Positions 57,573 through 64,000 of a stretch of 64,000 nt of DNA are shown in pieces. This DNA is from Stenotrophomonas sp. SAU14A_NAIMI4_8 (GTDB lineage: Bacteria > Pseudomonadota > Gammaproteobacteria > Xanthomonadales > Xanthomonadaceae). The notes under the pieces are model-generated. The model did not search any database. It worked only from the letters and a program-made list of their open reading frames with translations, and had not been told where the DNA came from. Both the position numbers and the translations under genes were made by a program. The first letter of the stretch is position 1, and each line of letters begins with the position of its first letter. The stretch covers positions 4,168,344-4,232,343 of the forward strand of contig NZ_CP025999.1 of assembly GCF_003086695.1 (NCBI RefSeq). The letters run 5' to 3'.

Positions 57573-58478
57573 CTAGCCCCCCAACAACGGCGGCATCACC
57601 TCCACCAGCCAGTCAATGAACACCCGCAGCCGCGGACTGACATGGCGGTTGTCGGGGTACACCACATGGAAGGGGTAGGCCGCCGGCCGCCACGGCTGCA
57701 GCACCTCCACCAGCGCCTTGCTGCGCAGCTCCGCGTCGGCGGCATAACCGAAGGTCTGTACCAGGCCCAGGCCTGCCACCGCGGCGGCCAGATGGCCATT
57801 GCTTTCGTTGATGCCCAGGCGATGCTCGGCCTTGATCTCGAAGGTACCGTCGGGGCCACGGAACCGGAACGGCACGGCACGCCCGTTCGACGGCAGCAGA
57901 TAGCTGATCAAGCGGTGGCCATTGCGCAGTTCTTCCGGATACGCCGGCACGCCATGCGCCTTCAGATAGGCCGGGCTGGCGCAGGTGATCAGGCGCGCAT
58001 CGCCCAGGTGCCGTGCGACCAGCGACGAGTCATCCAGCGCGCCGCCGCGGATCACGCAGTCCACGTTCTCGCCGATCAGGTTCACCGTGCGGTCGGACAC
58101 GCCCAGCTCGATGCGGATGTCCGGGTAGCGCGCCATGAACGCCGGCAGCAGCGGAATCAGCACGTCACGCGCGGTGGAACCGCCGATGTCCACGCGCAGC
58201 ATGCCGCGCGGCGTCCCGCGTGCCGCACTGAACGAGGCATCGACATCCTGCAGGTCGCGCAGCAGGCGGCCGGCCTTCTCGTAGTACGTCTGGCCTTCGG
58301 CGGTCACCGCCACCCGGCGCGTGGTCCGCTGCAGCAGCCGCACGCCCAGGTGCGCCTCCAGTTCGCGCACCAGTTTGCTCAGCGAGGTGGTGGGCATGTC
58401 CAGTGAATCGGCGGCGCGGGTGAAGCTGCCGGTCTCGACCACGCGGGCGAAGGCATGGATGGCGTTGAGCTGGTTCAT
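57573..58478 (-). CDS. LysR-type transcriptional regulator
   Basis: The ATG at 58478 gives 301 residues. The helix-turn-helix is at 1-60 (MNQLNAIHAFARVVETGSFTRAADSLDMPTTSLSKLVRELEAHLG), followed by the effector domain (GMLRVDIGGSTARDVLIPLLPAFMARYPDIRIELGVSD, GENVDCVIRGGALDDSSLVARHL, GLGLVQTFGYAAD). This belongs to the CrgA/DsdC-like LysR subgroup often controlling neighbouring dehydrogenases. It is divergent from the SDR gene (126-bp gap), its likely target. Confidence 0.88.
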   Translation of the reverse strand: MNQLNAIHAFARVVETGSFTRAADSLDMPTTSLSKLVRELEAHLGVRLLQRTTRRVAVTAEGQTYYEKAGRLLRDLQDVDASFSAARGTPRGMLRVDIGGSTARDVLIPLLPAFMARYPDIRIELGVSDRTVNLIGENVDCVIRGGALDDSSLVARHLGDARLITCASPAYLKAHGVPAYPEELRNGHRLISYLLPSNGRAVPFRFRGPDGTFEIKAEHRLGINESNGHLAAAVAGLGLVQTFGYAADAELRSKALVEVLQPWRPAAYPFHVVYPDNRHVSPRLRVFIDWLVEVMPPLLGG

Positions 58479-58604
58479 ACGGCCGATTATGCACTCACGT
58501 GCATAGTCATTGTCATTGCGCATTATTTATCGCCAAACCGAGGCCGCCCATCATTCTCCCACCCGCTGCCACCTCCCTCCCGGCAGCCCTTACAGGAGAA
58601 CACC

Positions 58605-59354
58605 ATGAGCACTGATTTCAACGGCAAGATCGCCCTGGTCACCGGCGGCACCACCGGCATCGGCCTGGCCACCGCCCAGCACCTGGCCCGCCTGGGCGCA
58701 ACGGTCTACATCACCGGCCGCCGCCAGCCGGAACTGGATGCGGCCGTGGCCAGCATCGGTGCGCAGGCCACCGGCATCCGTGCCGACGCCTCGCAGCCGA
58801 GTGACCTGGACGCGGTCTACGCGCAGATTGCCCGCCAGGCCGGCCGCCTGGACATCCTGTTCGCCAATGCCGGCGGCGGTGACATGCTGCCGCTGGGGGC
58901 GATCACCGAAGAACACTTCGACCGCATCTTCGCCACCAACGTGCGCGGCGTGCTGTTCACCGTGCAGAAGGCGCTGCCGCTGCTGGTCGATGGCGCCTCG
59001 ATCGTGCTGACCGGTTCGACCGTGTCGATCCAGGGCACCGCCAACTTCAGCGTGTACAGCGCCAGCAAGGCGGCGGTGCGCAACTTTGCCCGCTCGTGGT
59101 CGCTGGACCTGAAGGACCGGAAGATCCGCGTGAACGTGGTCAGCCCGGGCCCCATCCGCACCCCTGGTCTGGGCGACCTGGTGCCCGATGAAGCCCGCCA
59201 GGGTCTGTTCGACCACCTGGCCGCGCAGGTGCCGCTGGCACGCCTGGGCGAACCGCAGGAGGTGGCCAATGCCGTGGCCTTCCTGTCCTCGGATGCGGCC
59301 AGCTTCATCAACGGTGTCGAGTTGTTCGTCGACGGTGGCATGGCCCAGGTGTAA
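58605..59354 (+). CDS. Short-chain dehydrogenase/reductase (SDR)
   Basis: The ATG at 58605 follows AGGAGA. The 249-residue enzyme has the SDR hallmarks: the NAD(P) loop TGGTTGIG (residues 14-21), YITGRR suggesting NADPH, NAGG at about 89-92, the catalytic Ser in VLTGSTVSIQGT, Tyr and Lys in YSASK, and the C-terminal INGVELFVDGG. The substrate is unknown. The divergent LysR gene probably regulates it. Confidence 0.9.
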   Translation: MSTDFNGKIALVTGGTTGIGLATAQHLARLGATVYITGRRQPELDAAVASIGAQATGIRADASQPSDLDAVYAQIARQAGRLDILFANAGGGDMLPLGAITEEHFDRIFATNVRGVLFTVQKALPLLVDGASIVLTGSTVSIQGTANFSVYSASKAAVRNFARSWSLDLKDRKIRVNVVSPGPIRTPGLGDLVPDEARQGLFDHLAAQVPLARLGEPQEVANAVAFLSSDAASFINGVELFVDGGMAQV

Positions 59355-59371
59355 GCGGGCAGTCTGCTGCA

Positions 59372-59395
59372 GGCGCCATACCTTGGTATGGCGCC
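59372..59395. terminator. Perfect palindrome after the SDR gene
   Basis: GGCGCCATACC (59372-59382) pairs with GGTATGGCGCC (59385-59395) around TT. It lies 18 bp after the SDR stop. It may terminate transcription or belong to the CCTTGG-cored palindrome class seen elsewhere; there is no U-tract. Confidence 0.55.
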
Positions 59396-59495
59396 GCTGC
59401 CCGCATGGATGCACGCCACCATGCCAACAGGTGGCTGCCCTGCGCGCAGCGGCAACCGATAGTGGTCACACCCCCCACCACTGCGGAGCCCGCAC

Positions 59496-60056
59496 ATGTC
59501 CGACATCATCATCAGCGACAAGCAGCTGTCTTCCTCGGCCTACAGCGCCATCATCAACCTGCCGATCGAACAGGTGGACATCGCCGAGTGGCTGTTCAAC
59601 CTGCCTGAAGCCGAGTACCAGCGCTGCTGCCCGCCCGACCATATTTCCGCTGGCAGCACCACCACCGACGATGGCACGCGCATGTCCATCAACGTGGAAA
59701 TGATCGGCAAGACCCTGATGGTGCAGCACTACGTGGCCGAAGTGGCCACGTCCAGCCTGTGCCGCATGGTGTCCACGTCCGATGCCTTCACCCCGAACGG
59801 GCGCACCCGCGTGCAGGTGATCTGGACGCTGAGCGTGAAGAAGATCGACGAAAACACCTGCGAGTACACCAACAGCGTGGTCGCCCACCCCACCCAGGAA
59901 TTCCTGGATTTCATCGCCGAACATGGCACCCCGTTCGAAGAAGCGGCCGAAGCACGCCAGCGCGACGGCGGCAATCACAATGGCCGCGAAACCCCGCTGT
60001 TCGCTGCCAGCATTGAGCGCCGCGCGCGCGCCCGCCAGCAGGCAAAGGCGGCCTGA
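59496..60056 (+). CDS. Hypothetical protein, possible SRPBCC-like fold
   Basis: This is a 186-residue soluble protein: IINLPIEQVDIAEWLFNLPEAEYQRC at the start, then strands MSINVEMIGKTLMVQHYVAEVA, RTRVQVIWTLSVKKIDENTCEYTNSVVAHPTQEFLDFIAEHG and a basic helical tail. The pattern of a helix followed by long antiparallel strands suggests a lipid- or aromatic-binding START-like fold, but no family is recognised. It is a free-standing gene between two palindromes. Confidence 0.6.
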   Translation: MSDIIISDKQLSSSAYSAIINLPIEQVDIAEWLFNLPEAEYQRCCPPDHISAGSTTTDDGTRMSINVEMIGKTLMVQHYVAEVATSSLCRMVSTSDAFTPNGRTRVQVIWTLSVKKIDENTCEYTNSVVAHPTQEFLDFIAEHGTPFEEAAEARQRDGGNHNGRETPLFAASIERRARARQQAKAA

Positions 60057-60089
60057 TGCCACTGCGCTGCACGCCGGGGCTGTAGTGGC

Positions 60090-60398
60090 TTACAGCCCCA
60101 GGCGTTGCAGCAGGTGGGTCAGCTCAAGCTGATCGCAGCCGCGCTCGGTCAGCGCGCCGTGTGCATCGGGCCGTCCGGTCTCAAAGCCCTCTTCCACGTC
60201 TTCGTAGTAAAGCCAGCCGGCAGGTGTATGGGCCACCACCCACACCTGCTCTACGGCACCCAGGCGATGCACGGGCACGTGATGGAAGGGCACGCGCAGC
60301 CTGGCGAAAGCCGCCTGCTGGGCGGGCGTGCAGCGGCCCAGCTGTTCGGCCACCAACGCTTCCAGCTCAGAGAAGGTGATGGGCTGCCATTCATACAT
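60090..60398 (-). CDS. Hypothetical protein
   Basis: The ATG at 60398 (MYEWQPITFSELEALVAEQLGRC) gives 102 residues; upstream codons overlap the next gene in antisense-like composition and are discounted. The sequence contains FHHVPVHRLGAVEQVWVVAHTPAGWLYYEDVEEGFETGRPD, suggesting a small alpha/beta domain. No family is recognised. It is the last of a run of four short minus-strand genes and follows the exported protein by 7 bp. Confidence 0.6.
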   Translation of the reverse strand: MYEWQPITFSELEALVAEQLGRCTPAQQAAFARLRVPFHHVPVHRLGAVEQVWVVAHTPAGWLYYEDVEEGFETGRPDAHGALTERGCDQLELTHLLQRLGL

Positions 60399-60405
60399 GT
60401 CAGGC

Positions 60406-60840
60406 TCAGTCCTTGTCCGGCACTTCGGCCATCGGCCTGGCCGCCGTGCGCAGGGTCTCGTTGCTGGCCTGGAACACCTGCACCAAGCGGTCGCAGTCAT
60501 CCTTGTCAGCGCCGCAGCGCACCTGCATGTCGACGCTGACTTCGCCCTGCTGCTCGCGCAGTTGCCGGCGGACGATGGACGGATGCCAGCCATTGCCCGG
60601 CAGGGTGACCGACCAGAACACCTGGCCTTGCATGTCGTGCAGCACCACCCAGTCGTTGTCCTGGCGCTCGCGTACCTGCGGCAGCGCCCGCAGGGCAGTC
60701 AATGCCGCGTCGGGCGTGGCGTAGGGAATGTCGGTAGCCGCCGCTTGCTGCGCCCCGCTCTGCAGCGGAAGCAGGCAGGCCAGCGCGCTTGCCACCGCAG
60801 TGGCACATCGGGAAACACGAGCGTATCGGCGTGCCTGCAT
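60406..60840 (-). CDS. Hypothetical exported protein
   Basis: The ATG at 60840 gives 144 residues starting with a signal peptide (MQARRYARVSRCATAVASALACLLPLQSGAQ). The mature domain is small and mixed (TPDAALTALRALPQVRERQDNDWVVLHDMQGQVFWSVTLPGNGWHPSIVRRQL) with two Cys in MQVRCGADKDDCDRLVQVF that may pair. No family is recognised. It is probably periplasmic. Confidence 0.65.
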   Translation of the reverse strand: MQARRYARVSRCATAVASALACLLPLQSGAQQAAATDIPYATPDAALTALRALPQVRERQDNDWVVLHDMQGQVFWSVTLPGNGWHPSIVRRQLREQQGEVSVDMQVRCGADKDDCDRLVQVFQASNETLRTAARPMAEVPDKD

Positions 60841-60856
60841 GTAGGCGTGGCTCCTG

Positions 60857-61402
60857 TCAGTCGCAATCCTGGTAGCCACCCACTTCGCCGCAGTGCCGGC
60901 AGCGGAACAGGTAGGCCGTGGGTGATCCATCTTTGTCCAGCGCCGCCAGGAAGTGCTGCCACTGCGGGCCATCGTCCAAGCCGGTGCTGTCCTGGATCGC
61001 GGCCAGCGCGGCCGGGCCCAGCGCTTCCAGCTCGGCGCGACCGGCGCGGCCGATGAACTGGGCGGCATCGCCGCAGTGTGTCCACCACTGCTCCTGCTGC
61101 CAGCCGTTGAAGCCCGGCGTTCGCTGCGCCACTTCATCGATGATCGTCTCGTCCACCTCGTCCCATTCACCGCCACCGCCCACGCCTTCTTCATCGGTGA
61201 AGGTAGCCCCAAGCTGCGCATGCGCCGAACCATCGGCGATGCACCAGGGGCAGATCGCCTGTTCGTATTCGTCTTCGGCGTAGACCGGCCCGGCATAGAC
61301 GTAGCCGCGCGACTGCCCGCAGCAAACGCACGCGGTATCGGCGGCGATCACGCTGCCGGTGGCCAGCGGGTCGGGGTGGTAGGCGAAGTGCGGCAGTTCC
61401 AT
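60857..61402 (-). CDS. CbrC family (UPF0167) protein
   Basis: The ATG at 61402 (MELPHFAYHPDPLATGSV) gives 181 residues. CbrC/UPF0167 features are CVCCGQSRGYVYAGPVYAEDEYEQAICPWCIADGSA, paired CxxC-like clusters that should bind zinc; EVAQRTPGFNGWQQEQWWTHCGDAAQFIG; and FRCRHCGEVGGYQDCD. In E. coli, CbrC has been connected to colicin E2 tolerance, but the biochemical function is unknown. Confidence 0.8.
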   Translation of the reverse strand: MELPHFAYHPDPLATGSVIAADTACVCCGQSRGYVYAGPVYAEDEYEQAICPWCIADGSAHAQLGATFTDEEGVGGGGEWDEVDETIIDEVAQRTPGFNGWQQEQWWTHCGDAAQFIGRAGRAELEALGPAALAAIQDSTGLDDGPQWQHFLAALDKDGSPTAYLFRCRHCGEVGGYQDCD

Positions 61403-61429
61403 GGCAGGTCCGTTGCTGGGCGGGCCAGT

Positions 61430-61459
61430 GTAGCGGCCGGTCGTCCCTGCGGCCGCTAC
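61430..61459. repeat. GTAGCGGCCG/CGGCCGCTAC palindrome
   Basis: A perfect 10-bp stem (61430-61439 with 61450-61459), GTAG at one end and CTAC at the other. The minus-strand GTAG contains the TAG stop of the next gene (61458-61456). Confidence 0.8.
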
Positions 61460-61764
61460 GGGCCGGCAAGCGGCGCATCGCGTTCGGCAGCACTTTCCTC
61501 GGCAGGCAGGCAACCGTTGATGGCCAGCAGGCGAACCAGCACGTAATGGCCGAATGCCTGCAGTTCCTCGTTCGACAGCGCCGACGGATCGAGCTGCCCC
61601 GCCGGGTAGTCCTTGAAGGTCACCAGCACGTGGTGCTTCCAGTGCCCAGGCGGATCGGTCTGGCGCAGATCATCCAGCACCACGCGCAGGCCGCCGTCCG
61701 GCACTTCGGCCAGGCTGCACAGCACCGCATCGCGGCGGATCGGGTAAGTCTGGGAACTGTCCAT
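61456..61764 (-). CDS. Hypothetical protein
   Basis: A 102-residue acidic soluble protein (MDSSQTYPIRRDAVLCSLAEVPDGGLRVVLDDLRQTDPPGHW). It continues with KHHVLVTFKDYPAGQLDPSALSNEELQAFGHYVLVRLLAINGC. No family is recognised. Its stop codon falls within a GTAG-bounded palindrome. It is divergent from bioB. Confidence 0.6.
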   Translation of the reverse strand: MDSSQTYPIRRDAVLCSLAEVPDGGLRVVLDDLRQTDPPGHWKHHVLVTFKDYPAGQLDPSALSNEELQAFGHYVLVRLLAINGCLPAEESAAERDAPLAGP

Positions 61765-61832
61765 GGCAGATGCTCGCGACTCCCTATGCAGCCATGAACT
61801 TACACCGCGGCGGCGGCTTGCTGCACTCCCGC

Positions 61833-61866
61833 CTGTAAACCTACAAATAAACCCTGAAGTTGACAG
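61833..61866 (+). promoter_or_regulatory. Candidate BirA-type biotin operator upstream of bioB
   Basis: TGTAAAC (61834-61840) and GTTGACA (61859-61865) form an inverted pair separated by 18 bp. This is the geometry of BirA operators (TTGTAAACC-N16-GGTTTACAA), with one mismatch in the right arm. It sits about 60-90 bp before the bioB ATG. Regulation by BirA is inferred from the known proteobacterial motif. Confidence 0.5.
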
Positions 61867-61922
61867 TCTTCACCCACCCACCCACACTGCCGCCCTCGTT
61901 CCACCCCTTCCAAGGTCCCGCC

Positions 61923-62954
61923 ATGGCCTATGCCATCCGCCACGACTGGCAGCACGACGAACTGCAGGCGCTGTTCGACCTGCCCCTGCCGGAACTGCTG
62001 TTCCGCGCCGCCAGCGTGCATCGCGCGCATTTCGATCCGGCGCAGGTGCAGGTGTCTACCCTGCTGTCGGTGAAGACCGGCGGCTGCCCGGAAGACTGCG
62101 CGTACTGCCCGCAGGCGCAGCGCTACAACACCGGCGTGAACGCGCAGAAGCTGATGGACACCGAGGCGGTGCTGGCCAAGGCACGCCAGGCCAGGGCGGC
62201 CGGTGCATCGCGCTTCTGCATGGGCGCCGCATGGCGTTCGCCGAAGGAACGCGACATTCCGAAGGTGGCCGCGATGATTGCCGGGGTGAAGGCGCTCGGC
62301 CTGGAAACCTGCGCCACCCTGGGCATGCTCAGCGCCGAACAGGCACGTGCCCTGAAAGCGGCCGGCCTGGACTACTACAACCACAATCTGGACACCGCGC
62401 CGGATTACTACGATTCGATCATCCATACCCGCCAGTACCAGGACCGCCTGGATACCCTGGGCCACGTGCGCGATGCGGGACTGAAAACCTGCTGTGGCGG
62501 CATCGTCGGCATGGGCGAAACGCGCGCGCAGCGCATCGGCTTGCTGTTGGCGCTGGCCACGTTGCCGGCCCACCCCGATTCGGTACCCATCAATCAGCTG
62601 GTGCAGGTGCCCGGCACACCGCTGCATGGCAGCGCCGAACTGGACCCGTTCGAGTTCGTGCGCATGATTGCCGTGGCCCGCATCGTCATGCCGCGTTCGA
62701 TGGTGCGGCTGTCGGCCGGCCGCGAAGCCATGAGCGATGAACTGCAGGCGCTGTGTTTCCTGGCCGGCGCCAACTCGATCTTCTACGGGGAAAAACTGCT
62801 GACCACCGGCAACCCGGAAAGCGAACGCGACCTGGCCTTGTTCGCGCGCCTGGGCCTGCAGCCGATGCCGGTGCAGGTGGACGCCGCGGGCCATGACCAC
62901 GGCGGCACCGTGCACGCCGATATCGCCGCCTGTGCCGCTGCCGGCGCCGCGTGA
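61923..62954 (+). CDS. bioB: Biotin synthase
   Basis: A 343-residue radical-SAM enzyme. The [4Fe-4S] motif is [12 protein letters not shown] (Cys55, Cys59, Cys62). Other signatures are [66 protein letters not shown] and [16 protein letters not shown]. It inserts sulfur into dethiobiotin, the last step of biotin synthesis. bioF follows 67 bp later on the same strand. Confidence 0.96.
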   Translation: MAYAIRHDWQHDELQALFDLPLPELLFRAASVHRAHFDPAQVQVSTLLSVKTGGCPEDCAYCPQAQRYNTGVNAQKLMDTEAVLAKARQARAAGASRFCMGAAWRSPKERDIPKVAAMIAGVKALGLETCATLGMLSAEQARALKAAGLDYYNHNLDTAPDYYDSIIHTRQYQDRLDTLGHVRDAGLKTCCGGIVGMGETRAQRIGLLLALATLPAHPDSVPINQLVQVPGTPLHGSAELDPFEFVRMIAVARIVMPRSMVRLSAGREAMSDELQALCFLAGANSIFYGEKLLTTGNPESERDLALFARLGLQPMPVQVDAAGHDHGGTVHADIAACAAAGAA

Positions 62955-63021
62955 TGCGGGGCACAAGCGGCCGCCGCAGCAACGCGCTACCCTAGCCGCC
63001 CCGTCGTCGCCCGTAGCCACC

Positions 63022-64000
63022 ATGGCCCGCCCCGACCTGTCCGCCCGCCTTCAAGCCCAGCGCGCGTTGCGCGATGCCCAAGGCCGTCGCCGCCCCCGGC
63101 GCACGGTGTCGCGCCGCGATGGCGTGCGCCTGGAAATTGACGGGCGCTGGCTGACCGGCTTCTGCAGCAACGATTACCTGGGCCTGGCCCAGCAGTTCAG
63201 CGTGGTCAACGCGCTGCAGGACGCCGCCGCGCGCGAAGGCGCCGGTGCCGGTGCCTCGCACCTGGTCTGCGGCCACCACGCGCTGCACGACGCACTGGAA
63301 CGCGAAGTTGCCGACTGGCTGGGTTACCCGCGCGCCCTGCTGTTCGGCAGTGGCTTCGCCGCCAACCTGGCCGTGCAGCAGGCACTGCTGAGCGAAGAGA
63401 ACGATGTCTGCGTGCAGGACAAGTTGAACCACGCCAGCCTGCTCGATGCCACCCGGCTGGCCGGCGCACGCCTGCGCCGCTACCCGCACCTGGACCCGGA
63501 AGGCGCCATGCGCCAGCTCAAGCACGCACCCGATGGCGCGGCCATGCTGGCCACCGACGGTGTCTTCAGCATGGATGGCGATATCGCGCCGCTGCGTGCG
63601 CTGTCCCTGGTGGCGCGCCTGCAGCAGGCGCTGTTCTACGTGGACGATGCGCACGGCGTGGGCGTGCTGGGCGATGGTCGTGGTGCCGTGGCCAGCGCCG
63701 GGCTGGGCGTGGACGATGTGCCGCTGCAGCTGGTCACGTTGGGCAAGGCGCTGGGCGGTGCCGGCGCGCTGGTGCTGGGTCGCGACGACCTGATTGAACA
63801 CCTGGCCGAAACCGCGCGGCCCTACATCTACACCACGGCGCTGCCGCCGGCCCTGGCCGCCGCCGCGCTGGAAGCGGTGCGCCTGGCCCGCCGTGACCAC
63901 TGGCGGCGTGAGCGCCTGACCGATCTGATTGCCCTGTTCCGCGGCGAAGCACGCCGCCACGGGCTGGATGTAATGGCCTCGGAAACGCCGATCCAGCCGC
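63022..64000 (+). CDS. bioF: 8-amino-7-oxononanoate synthase, 3' end outside window
   Basis: The ATG at 63022 ([18 protein letters not shown]) begins a PLP enzyme cut off by the window end after about 326 codons. Features are [84 protein letters not shown] and [16 protein letters not shown] with the PLP lysine. BioF condenses pimeloyl-ACP with alanine in biotin synthesis. It is adjacent to bioB in an apparent bio operon. Confidence 0.95.
   Translation, partial: MARPDLSARLQAQRALRDAQGRRRPRRTVSRRDGVRLEIDGRWLTGFCSNDYLGLAQQFSVVNALQDAAAREGAGAGASHLVCGHHALHDALEREVADWLGYPRALLFGSGFAANLAVQQALLSEENDVCVQDKLNHASLLDATRLAGARLRRYPHLDPEGAMRQLKHAPDGAAMLATDGVFSMDGDIAPLRALSLVARLQQALFYVDDAHGVGVLGDGRGAVASAGLGVDDVPLQLVTLGKALGGAGALVLGRDDLIEHLAETARPYIYTTALPPALAAAALEAVRLARRDHWRRERLTDLIALFRGEARRHGLDVMASETPIQP

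Overview
The window is GC-rich chromosomal DNA from a gammaproteobacterium of the Xanthomonadaceae, most likely Stenotrophomonas or a close relative. The reasons are the gene content (TonB-dependent receptors, GH31/GH109 glycosidases, a bioB-bioF pair near comF), the codon choice, and dozens of short palindromes bounded by GTAG/CTAC that resemble the SMAG (GTAG) repeats described in S. maltophilia. Species assignment is inference; no rRNA is present. One tRNA, tRNA-Arg(CCG), lies at 37046-37122.

Layout. 1-2.9 kb: acetyltransferases, a secreted Clp-fold protein, a SUKH protein and a membrane protein. 3.0-7.6 kb: a methionine locus. A metR-like regulator and a metF-like gene are divergent from an FMN reductase, a DUF1852 protein (MesX-like) and a short core methionine synthase (MesD-like), with palindromic operators between them. 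7.6-9.3 kb: a TonB receptor decapitated at an IS3-family scar. 9.5-18.0 kb: an A/T-richer foreign island dominated by one 7.5-kb gene on the minus strand. Its ~2,506-residue product joins a DnaG-like primase head (CHC2 zinc finger plus TOPRIM), a reverse transcriptase (YVDD), about 1,060 unassigned residues, and a nitrilase with an apparently intact Glu-Lys-Cys triad. A 179-residue companion follows it. This is the strongest candidate for a new system, probably anti-phage, because RT-nitrilase fusions are known among defence-associated RTs (DRT type 1).

18.0-19.6 kb: a strongly structured leader ahead of two small coupled genes. 19.8-22.2 kb: a frameshifted TonB receptor. 22.6-32.3 kb: housekeeping and hypothetical genes (HAD phosphatase, ExoD, PQQ-type sugar dehydrogenase, DUF2231, VOC, TPM, YiiX-type papain-like protein, a 54-residue Gln-rich protein) interleaved with repeats. 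32.3-36.9 kb: an acyl-CoA synthetase, a short-chain fatty acid transporter and ubiA. 37.0-39.1 kb: tRNA-Arg, a DUF433/PIN-like toxin-antitoxin pair and a DKNYY protein. 39.2-54.8 kb: a complete-looking N-acetylgalactosamine scavenging locus (GH109, TonB receptor, GH31 with CBM32 and NPCBM, AgaS-, AgaK-, AgaZ-, AgaR- and NagA-like proteins, and an MFS sugar porter). 54.8-55.2 kb: a composite tandem array of palindromic repeats. 55.2-64 kb: HdeD, ComF, 3-methyladenine glycosylase, a LysR/SDR pair, several hypotheticals, bioB and the start of bioF.

In the GalNAc locus the two glycosidases would release GalNAc, and the receptor and MFS porter would import it. The kinase, deacetylase, deaminase/isomerase and aldolase subunit would funnel it to triose phosphates under the DeoR-type regulator. 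The SMAG-like palindromes pack intergenic space tightly; in at least four genes the TAG of the repeat's GTAG is the stop codon.
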